Below, piece after piece: positions 1 to 5,482 of a stretch of 5,482 nt of DNA. Position 1 is the stretch's first letter; every line of letters starts with the position of its first letter. The position numbers were made by a program, and so were the translations under genes. The notes below the pieces were generated by a model. The model was not told the origin of the DNA, did not search any database, and saw only the letters and a list, made by a program, of their open reading frames with translations. The stretch is from Lysobacterales bacterium UBA5700 (GTDB lineage: Bacteria; Pseudomonadota; Gammaproteobacteria; Xanthomonadales; Xanthomonadaceae): positions 10,526-16,007 of the forward strand of contig DIHI01000065.1 in assembly GCA_002420085.1 (NCBI GenBank). Reading direction: 5' to 3'.

Positions 1-1629
1 CTTGTAGGCCAGGGCCTGGCCGGGAATGGCCATGAAGCGCTCGGCTTCGGAAATGGCGCGGGTCGGTTCGGCCGGCGAGTTGGCGTACATGTAGTCGAGC
101 ACCTGCTGTCGGCTCCAGCCCATGGCGTGGATGCCGGTATCGACCACCAGTCGGATCGCGCGCCAGAGTTCGGCGTCGAGTGCGCCGAAGTACATCGCCG
201 GATCGCTGTAGACGCCGAGTTCCTTGCCCAGCGATTCGGCGTACAGGCCCCAGCCTTCGGCGAAGGCGGTCTCGCCGCCGAACCGACGGAATGCCGGCAG
301 GTCGGTCATTTCCCGTTGCAGGGCGATGTGGAAGTGATGGCCTGGGATGGCTTCGTGCAGGAACAGCGACTCCAGTCCGTAGCGCGGTCGGGCCGGGAGG
401 TCGTAGGTGTTGAGGTAGAACACACCGGGTCGGCTGCCGTCCATCGGCGGCCCCTGGTAGGAGGCGCCGGAGGCCGAGGCGGCTCGGAAGGCTTCGACCG
501 GACGAATCTCGAAGTCGGCCTTGGGCTTGAGGTCGAACAGGCGGTCGATGCGCGGCTCGACGTCGGTCCGGAAGGCGCGGTAGGCGTCGAGCATCGCCTG
601 CTCGCTTTCGAAGACCATGCCCGGCGCTGATTTCATGTGCTCGAACAGGGCCTTGAGATCGCCTTCGATGCCCAGTTCGGTCTGCACTTCACGCATCAGA
701 CCGTGGATGCGCGCCACTTCGTCCAGGCCGATCTGGTGGATCTGGGTCGGACTGAGGTCGGTGGTGGTGGACTGGCGGACGCGATAGGCATACCAGGCGT
801 TGCCGTCGGGCAGGGCGCCCAGGCCGTAGCTGTCACTGCGGCAGGCCGCGATGTAGTCGTCACGCAGGAAGTCGGCCAGTCGCTGGTAGGCCGGCATCAG
901 GCGTTCGCCGATCAGGCTGCGCATGGCCGTGCGCAGACGCTCGCGATCGGGTTCGGCGATGGTCTCGGGAAACTCGCCGAACGGCTGCCAGAACAGGGTC
1001 TGTTCTGGATCGTCCTTGATCAGGGCTTCGATCTGACCGAGGGTTTTTTCCATCAGGATGCGTGGTGGGACGATTCCGGCGGCCATGCCCTCGCGCATGT
1101 TGGCGATCATCTGGTCGAACAGGGCCGGGATGGCATCCGCGCGTGCCAGCCAGTTGTCGTAGTCGTTGAGGGTGCGGAATGGCTGGGCGCTGGTGCCCGA
1201 GCCGAGCATGGCGAACTGCCCGGCCGGGTTGCGGAACTGGTTGATCGGCATCAGATGGTCGGGAAAACGCAATCCTTCCAGTTCGTCGGCGAGTTGGGTT
1301 TCAAACACCTGGTAGCTGATCAGCGCCTGGCCGTGCAGATCGGCGGAGCCGATCGCACGGGCCTGGGCGAGTGCGTCTTCGGCCAATGCCCGGCGTTGTT
1401 CGCGATGCTCGGGCGATGCCGAGTTGGCGAGGCGGTCGTTGTAGCGGTTGTCGCCGATGAAGGTGGCGCGCAGGGGATCGAGTTCGAGTGCCCGTTGCCA
1501 GTAGTCGGCGTAAAGGGCATCGAGTCGTTCGCTGCTGCTGGGCACGGGTGCGGCGGCTTCAGGTGCCGGCGCCGGATCGCAGGCGAGCAAGGTGCAGCAG
1601 AGGGCGGCGATGGCGAGGCGACGAATCAT
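1..1629 (-). CDS. DUF885 family lipoprotein, probable metallohydrolase (C-terminus cut by window edge)
   Basis: The reading frame stays open for 543 codons from ATG at 1629 to the window edge. The family is usually somewhat under or around 600 residues, so perhaps the last 50 are missing. Residues 1-17 are a lipoprotein signal: Arg3-Arg4, a hydrophobic stretch, then the lipobox LLAC with Cys17 as the acylated residue. A Pro/Ala-rich tether follows. Two hallmarks of the DUF885 family are present: HEAIPGHHF (425-433), a metallopeptidase-like histidine cluster, and EGWGLYAE (458-465). By family resemblance this is a membrane-anchored, metal-dependent hydrolase or peptidase outside the cytoplasm; the substrate cannot be read from sequence. 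Asp18 at the +2 position would favour inner-membrane retention under the E. coli rule. GGAG at 1636-1639 with a 6-base spacer supports the start. It lies 100 bases after the DUF502 gene, same strand, so co-transcription is possible. No hairpin with a T-run is visible in that gap. Confidence 0.9.
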   Translation of the reverse strand, partial: MIRRLAIAALCCTLLACDPAPAPEAAAPVPSSSERLDALYADYWQRALELDPLRATFIGDNRYNDRLANSASPEHREQRRALAEDALAQARAIGSADLHGQALISYQVFETQLADELEGLRFPDHLMPINQFRNPAGQFAMLGSGTSAQPFRTLNDYDNWLARADAIPALFDQMIANMREGMAAGIVPPRILMEKTLGQIEALIKDDPEQTLFWQPFGEFPETIAEPDRERLRTAMRSLIGERLMPAYQRLADFLRDDYIAACRSDSYGLGALPDGNAWYAYRVRQSTTTDLSPTQIHQIGLDEVARIHGLMREVQTELGIEGDLKALFEHMKSAPGMVFESEQAMLDAYRAFRTDVEPRIDRLFDLKPKADFEIRPVEAFRAASASGASYQGPPMDGSRPGVFYLNTYDLPARPRYGLESLFLHEAIPGHHFHIALQREMTDLPAFRRFGGETAFAEGWGLYAESLGKELGVYSDPAMYFGALDAELWRAIRLVVDTGIHAMGWSRQQVLDYMYANSPAEPTRAISEAERFMAIPGQALAYK

Positions 1630-1729
1630 GGCTGACTCCGATTCATGACGACGTAGTGATGACGGTGGGCGGGTATTCGAGGCGGTGATGGGCTCGGTGT
1701 GCGGGATCGTGTGGCGGTCCATGCCGGGA

Positions 1730-2416
1730 TCAGGGGCGAAAAGCTGCGACATCGACCGGCTCGCCCTTCTTCGCCGGTGGGGTGAACGGGATGCTGTCGG
1801 GGCTGACCGCACCACCGGAGATGATGAAGGCCATGGCCTGGTCGACGCTCCAGTCGGTCGGGGTGATCTTCTCGACCGGCACCACTTCCAGGTAGCCGGA
1901 GGTCGGATTGGGCGTGGTCGGGACGTACACGGCCGCCAGTTCACGGCCACTGCCTTCTTCGCGCAGCACGCGGGTGACGAAGCCGATCGCCTTCATTTCG
2001 GTGTGTGGGAAGTCGATCAGCACCACCCGCTGGGTGCCTTCCGGTTTGACCTGAAGGACCGCCAGCAGCTTCTTGGTGCCGCTGTAGATCGACTGCACCA
2101 GGGGGATGCGGTTGATCAGTGCGTCGATGGCGGCCAGCACCCGCTTGCCGATCACCCGATTGGCCAGCCAGCCGAGGCCGTACAGCAGGCTCAGGGTCAG
2201 CAACACCGCGAGCAGAAAATGCAGCCATTCCAGATCGAGGATGCGTTCGCTGCCGGGGATGACCCGGACGATGCCGTGGGCGATGGCATTGACCAGCGGA
2301 GCGCCGAGCCGCGAGAGCTGGCGCAGCACGAACTCGAACACCACCCAGGTCAGCCACAGCGGGAAGACCGTCAGCAGGCCGGTGATCAGGTAGCGTTGCA
2401 GGTAGGGGATGTTCAT
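1730..2416 (-). CDS. DUF502 family inner-membrane protein
   Basis: A complete 228-residue protein, normal length for DUF502 (a bacterial family related to the plant LIKE-COV proteins). Two hydrophobic helices lie at about residues 10-31 and 65-85, followed by the conserved IPLVQSIYSGTKK block (104-116). After this comes a soluble domain containing VLIDFPHTEMKAIGFVTR (132-149) and the family signature PTTPNPTSG (166-174). It is expected in the inner membrane. The biochemical role of the family is not established, so none is assigned. The ATG at 2416 is the only start between an in-frame stop (2438-2440) and the first helix, but no Shine-Dalgarno is visible in front of it. A six-codon ORF ends on top of this ATG (see separate entry). 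It follows cnoX by 53 bases on the same strand and probably shares its transcript. I recall DUF502 genes often lying next to aspS in proteobacteria, which is not the case here. Confidence 0.93.
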   Translation of the reverse strand: MNIPYLQRYLITGLLTVFPLWLTWVVFEFVLRQLSRLGAPLVNAIAHGIVRVIPGSERILDLEWLHFLLAVLLTLSLLYGLGWLANRVIGKRVLAAIDALINRIPLVQSIYSGTKKLLAVLQVKPEGTQRVVLIDFPHTEMKAIGFVTRVLREEGSGRELAAVYVPTTPNPTSGYLEVVPVEKITPTDWSVDQAMAFIISGGAVSPDSIPFTPPAKKGEPVDVAAFRP

Positions 2417-2433
2417 CGTCGAGGGGGCGGCAT
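2413..2433 (-). other. possible six-codon leader ORF (MPPPRR) overlapping the DUF502 start
   Basis: On the minus strand an ATG at 2433 opens six codons, Met-Pro-Pro-Pro-Arg-Arg. They end at a TGA (2415-2413) that overlaps the DUF502 ATG in an ATGA arrangement. The DUF502 gene has no visible ribosome-binding site, so translational coupling is conceivable. Three consecutive prolines are a known ribosome-stalling sequence relieved by EF-P. However, the mini-ORF also lacks a clear Shine-Dalgarno, and a six-codon ORF can occur by chance in this C-rich stretch. It is offered only as a candidate. Confidence 0.15.
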
Positions 2434-2469
2434 GACGTCAGTCGGGCGGTGTTGCCGATACGGCCAGCA

Positions 2470-3321
2470 TCAGAACAGGATCGAGGCCATCTGCCGGCGG
2501 GCGCCGGCCACCATGTCCTGATCCTCGATGACCTGGAAGGCGTCCAACAGCGCCTTGCGTGGCAGTCCGCCGGACCAGTCGCGATCACGACGCAGCAGTT
2601 CCAGCAATTGCACCAGCCCTTCCTCGTTGCGGCCGGCGACGATCAGGCCGATGCCGAGCAGGCGGCGGGCGGCGTGGTCGTTGCCATCGGCGTGCAGTCG
2701 GCGTTCCAGTTCGGCGTGGCTGGGGGCATCCTTGAGGGCGGCGGCGAAGCCGAGCCGGGCACGCGCGCGCTTGGCTCGATCGTCGTTGGCGAGCGCCACC
2801 GGCAGGGCATCCAGGCACTGCTCGGCCTGCTCGGATTCGCCGATCGCCAGCAGGGCGAGCGCCAGGTCGAGGTGGAGCTCGTGGCGGTCCGGTTCGGCCT
2901 CAATGGCACTACGCAGCCGTTCGACCTCCTGGCGTGGGTCGATCGCGGCGACCGGCTCAACCGGGGCGGTATCGGCCGGGCTGACGCCGCAATGGGCCAG
3001 GAATTCGCGCACCTGGGCTTCCGGCAGGGCGCCGGGGAAGCCATCGACCAGACGACCGTCCCTGACCAGCATCACGGTCGGGATCGATTTGATCTGGAGC
3101 GCGGCGGCCAGTTGCTGTTCTTCATCGATATTGACCTTGGCCAGGATGAAGGCGCCGGCGAATTCGTCGGCGAGTTTCTCCAGGATCGGAGTCAGGCCCC
3201 GGCACGGGCCGCACCAGGGCGCCCAGAAATCGACCAGCACCGGTGTCTGCTGGGAGCGCTGCACGACTTCGGCGTCGAACTGATCGGTGGTTACTTCGCG
3301 GATATGGTTTGAAACGGTCAC
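2470..3321 (-). CDS. cnoX: CnoX/YbbN-type thioredoxin-TPR chaperedoxin with intact CGPC site
   Basis: A complete 283-residue protein, almost exactly the length of E. coli CnoX (YbbN). Residues 1 to about 110 form a thioredoxin fold with the active site WCGPC (36-40, Cys37 and Cys40) and the cis-proline loop SIPTV (Pro81). After a Pro/Ala-rich linker (about 115-128), residues 130-283 are helical with tetratricopeptide character, including the LHLDLALALLAIGESEQAEQ-type helix pair, and end in the ARRQMASILF tail typical of the family. CnoX proteins act in the cytosol as holdases that protect folding substrates, including under oxidative stress. E. coli CnoX has lost the CXXC pair, whereas this copy keeps it and should be able to reduce disulfides. 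The start is GTG at 3321, supported by a strong Shine-Dalgarno six bases upstream. It heads a tight group with the DUF502 and DUF885 genes. Confidence 0.92.
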   Translation of the reverse strand: MTVSNHIREVTTDQFDAEVVQRSQQTPVLVDFWAPWCGPCRGLTPILEKLADEFAGAFILAKVNIDEEQQLAAALQIKSIPTVMLVRDGRLVDGFPGALPEAQVREFLAHCGVSPADTAPVEPVAAIDPRQEVERLRSAIEAEPDRHELHLDLALALLAIGESEQAEQCLDALPVALANDDRAKRARARLGFAAALKDAPSHAELERRLHADGNDHAARRLLGIGLIVAGRNEEGLVQLLELLRRDRDWSGGLPRKALLDAFQVIEDQDMVAGARRQMASILF

Positions 3322-3327
3322 GGTGGT

Positions 3328-3332
3328 TCCTT
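3328..3332 (-). promoter_or_regulatory. Shine-Dalgarno of cnoX that fixes a GTG start
   Basis: On the minus strand AAGGA lies six bases before GTG at 3321. This is the best ribosome-binding site in the window. It supports the GTG start, which also places the thioredoxin domain at the N-terminus with the length expected for the family. Confidence 0.75.
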
Positions 3333-3385
3333 GGCGAGAGCGTGGGTGGTGGCGACATCGAGGCCGGTGCGCGGTTCATCAGCCG

Positions 3386-3411
3386 CCGACCGCCAGGCTG
3401 GCGGCGGTCGG
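3386..3411 (-). repeat. perfect 9-bp GC-rich stem-loop upstream of cnoX
   Basis: CCGACCGCC (3386-3394) and GGCGGTCGG (3403-3411) are perfect inverted repeats around an 8-base loop. The structure sits 64 bases upstream of the cnoX GTG and about 157 bases past the amidohydrolase stop. No T-run follows on the minus strand, so it is not a standard intrinsic terminator. It could be a 3' stabilising hairpin, an operator-like site, or part of the cnoX leader. Short GC-rich hairpins are common by chance at this base composition. Confidence 0.45.
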
Positions 3412-3462
3412 TCATCGTACCCGCAATCGCCGGTCGAAGATGCTCATCGCCCGGTCGGATCG

Positions 3463-3509
3463 TCGAGACCGGACCGATCGAGAGAGCCGATCGAGACCGG
3501 GCCGATCGA
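3463..3509. repeat. 19-base direct repeat, two copies with 28-base period
   Basis: TCGAGACCGGACCGATCGA (3463-3481) recurs at 3491-3509 with a single A-to-G change at the 11th position. Nine bases separate the copies, giving a 28-base period. The spacer contains a further CCGATCGA (3487-3494), so this octamer occurs three times within 36 bases. The repeat lies in the non-coding gap between the amidohydrolase and cnoX genes. Tandem spacing near 2.7 helical turns could fit paired protein sites or a small local duplication; no known binding motif was recognised. Confidence 0.6.
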
Positions 3510-3567
3510 CACCGATGATCGGTCCCGTTCCCGTGGTCCTGGCCGATGTTCGACGGTGTCGGTCAGA

Positions 3568-4872
3568 TCAGGGGCGTTTGTGGATCTCGCCCTGCTTCAT
3601 GACGAACGAAACCGCGCGGGTCAGGCTGACGTCGGTCAGCGGGTTGCCCGGAACGGCGACGATGTCGGCGAACTTGCCCGGTTCCAGGGTGCCGAGCCGT
3701 TCGGACTCACCGAGCAATTCGGCGGCATGGACGGTGGCGGTGCGCAACGCCTCGGCCGGACTCATGCCGCCTTCGACCATGAACACGAACTCCTCGGCAT
3801 TGTCACCGTGGAACGACACGCCGGCATCGGTGCCGAAGGCGATCTTCACGCCGGCCTTGTGGGCGGCGGCGAAGGTGTCGGCGATCTGGGCACCGACCGC
3901 CGCTGCCTTGGGCCGGACGATGGCGGGGTAGTAGCCGTCGATCGCCGCCATCCTGCCGACGAACTTGCCGGCACTCACGGTCGGTACGTACCAGGTGCCC
4001 TTTTCCTTCATCAGCTTGAAGATTTCTTCGTCCATGTAGGTGCCGTGCTCGATCGAATCGACACCAGCCAGGATCGCCCGCTTCATGCCTTCCTTGCCGT
4101 GGGCGTGGGCAGCGACCTTGTAGCCGTAGTCGCGTGCGGTACGTACCACTTCGGCCACTTCGTCGAGGGTGAACTGCGGTGCGTCGGCGCTCTTGGCATA
4201 GGACAGCACGCCGCCGGTAGCAGTGATCTTGATGACGTCCGAGCCGTCCTTGTAACGCTGGCGGACCGCCTGACGGGCCTGTTCGGGGCTGTTGATGACG
4301 CCTTCGGTCGGGCCGGGTGGGCCGACCAGATGGGCCAACTGGGTGTTCAGACCATTGCTCGGGTCGCCGTGGCCGCCGGTCGTGGCGATCGATTTGCCGG
4401 CAGCGAAGATGCGGGGGCCGCGCACCAGCCCCTGGTTGATCGCATCACGCAGCGACAGGGTGATGTCGCCGCCCAAGTCGCGCACGGTGGTGAAGCCGGC
4501 CAGCAGGGTCTTTTCGGCATAGCCGACGCTGCGGTAGGCGAAGTCCTGCGGATTGAGCCGGAAGCCTTCGGAATAGGACTGCGGATTGGACTGGCCACGC
4601 AGATGGACGTGCATGTCGATCCAGCCGGGCGAGCAGGTATGGCCCGACAGATCGACGAGTTCGGCGCCCTCAGGCGCCTGGATGCCCTTGAGCAGTTCGC
4701 GGATCTGGCCGTTCTCGACCACCACGGTGTGCGCGCCGATCAGCTTGCCGGCGGCGGCATCGAATGTATCGCCACACTGGACGGCGGTGCGGTCGGCGGC
4801 GAGCGCGGGCAGGGTGGCAAAACTCAGGGCGAGGGTGAGGAGTGCGGCCTGATGGCCAGGGTGCGCGTGCAT
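3568..4872 (-). CDS. exported metal-dependent amidohydrolase (prolidase/imidazolonepropionase-like)
   Basis: A complete 434-residue protein of the amidohydrolase superfamily. Residues 1 to about 26 form a secretion signal (hydrophobic 9-24, cleavage likely after PALA or PALAA), so it should act in the periplasm. The metal ligands of a binuclear TIM barrel are present in order: HVH (His88, His90) after the PGWID strand; Lys215 in VIKITATGG, the position of the carboxylated lysine; AHAHG (His256/His258); IEHGT (His276); and FGTDAG (Asp349). The C-terminal GTLEPGKFADIVAV strand completes the small beta domain. The closest characterised group I recognise hydrolyses Xaa-Pro or Xaa-Lys/Arg dipeptides, but the exact substrate cannot be read from sequence. 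GGAG at 4879-4882 lies six bases before the ATG, and an in-frame stop upstream (4909-4911) leaves no alternative start. Oddities: the signal n-region has no Lys or Arg, and the mature protein has only two cysteines (33 and 80). It is divergent from leuS. Confidence 0.93.
   Translation of the reverse strand: MHAHPGHQAALLTLALSFATLPALAADRTAVQCGDTFDAAAGKLIGAHTVVVENGQIRELLKGIQAPEGAELVDLSGHTCSPGWIDMHVHLRGQSNPQSYSEGFRLNPQDFAYRSVGYAEKTLLAGFTTVRDLGGDITLSLRDAINQGLVRGPRIFAAGKSIATTGGHGDPSNGLNTQLAHLVGPPGPTEGVINSPEQARQAVRQRYKDGSDVIKITATGGVLSYAKSADAPQFTLDEVAEVVRTARDYGYKVAAHAHGKEGMKRAILAGVDSIEHGTYMDEEIFKLMKEKGTWYVPTVSAGKFVGRMAAIDGYYPAIVRPKAAAVGAQIADTFAAAHKAGVKIAFGTDAGVSFHGDNAEEFVFMVEGGMSPAEALRTATVHAAELLGESERLGTLEPGKFADIVAVPGNPLTDVSLTRAVSFVMKQGEIHKRP

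Positions 4873-5482
<610 letters not shown>

Larger units (their letters stand above)
3322..3567. other. 246-base non-coding gap rich in short repeats
   Basis: This gap lies between the end of the amidohydrolase gene and the cnoX start. No convincing coding frame runs in it. It holds a GC-rich stem-loop (3386-3411), a 19-base direct repeat (3463-3481 and 3491-3509), and nested inverted repeats: GCCCGGTC 3449-3456 with GACCGGGC 3495-3502, and GGACCGATC 3471-3479 with GATCGGTCC 3517-3525. The core octamer CCGATCGA occurs three times (3474, 3487, 3502). The gap should contain the end of the amidohydrolase transcript and, if cnoX has its own promoter, that promoter. I could not recognise a known regulator site or a T-run terminator. 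Confidence 0.6.

Noticed and set aside
637..1635. 332-codon plus-strand open frame (and 127-630) antisense to the DUF885 gene
   Set aside because: The opposite strand carries the lipobox, HEAIPGHH and EGWGLYAE motifs in one continuous frame; the plus-strand translation shows no family features.
1630..1729. Terminator or small gene in the 100-base gap between the DUF502 and DUF885 genes
   Set aside because: No stem followed by a T-run and no coding frame with a ribosome-binding site could be seen.
1685..2521. 278-codon plus-strand open frame antisense to the DUF502 gene
   Set aside because: It is a shadow of the DUF502 gene. Its Gln/His/Asp-rich translation is the usual complement of hydrophobic codons.
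2449..3312. 287-codon plus-strand open frame antisense to cnoX
   Set aside because: The minus strand encodes a full-length CnoX with WCGPC and cis-Pro; the plus frame has no domain signature.
3414..3419. TACGAT on the minus strand as a -10 box for cnoX
   Set aside because: It matches four of six consensus positions, but no -35 box lies at a suitable distance, so it was not listed as a feature.
3463..3525. CRISPR-like array or T-box from repeated CCGATCGA words
   Set aside because: Only two full repeats exist with a nine-base gap, far too short for CRISPR spacers, and no T-box features occur; the downstream gene is not an amino-acid gene.

Overview
The window is high-GC (by eye about two thirds G+C) bacterial chromosome, densely coding, with no sign of phage, insertion sequence, CRISPR or RNA gene. 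The N-terminal part of LeuRS at the right end strongly resembles my recollection of Xanthomonadales (Lysobacterales) LeuRS. An intact-CXXC CnoX-type thioredoxin, a DUF502 membrane protein and a DUF885 lipoprotein also fit a gammaproteobacterium of that order. The assignment comes from reading, not from a database search.

Layout, left to right: (1) positions 1-1629, minus strand, a DUF885 lipoprotein, probable periplasmic metallohydrolase or peptidase, with its C-terminus cut off by the window edge; (2) 1730-2416, minus, a complete DUF502 two-helix membrane protein; (3) 2470-3321, minus, a complete CnoX/YbbN thioredoxin-TPR protein starting at GTG behind a good Shine-Dalgarno; (4) 3322-3567, a 246-base gap rich in short direct and inverted repeats; (5) 3568-4872, minus, a complete exported amidohydrolase of the prolidase/imidazolonepropionase-like group with all expected metal ligands; (6) 4873-4997, a divergent promoter region; (7) 4998 to the right edge, plus, the first 161 complete codons of leuS.

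The four minus-strand genes all point away from leuS. cnoX, the DUF502 gene and the DUF885 gene are separated by only 53 and 100 bases and could be one transcript. The amidohydrolase is set apart by the repeat-rich gap. Functionally, the amidohydrolase and the DUF885 protein both look like exported hydrolases that may act on small peptides or related amides. CnoX is a cytosolic protein-folding and redox guard, and LeuRS is core translation. They do not form an obvious single pathway.

I found no clearly new system. The points most worth a second look are the repeat-structured gap at 3322-3567, a possible six-codon Pro-Pro-Pro leader ORF that overlaps the start of the DUF502 gene, and protein-level oddities (a signal peptide with no Lys or Arg, a lone cysteine pair, Asp at lipoprotein position +2).
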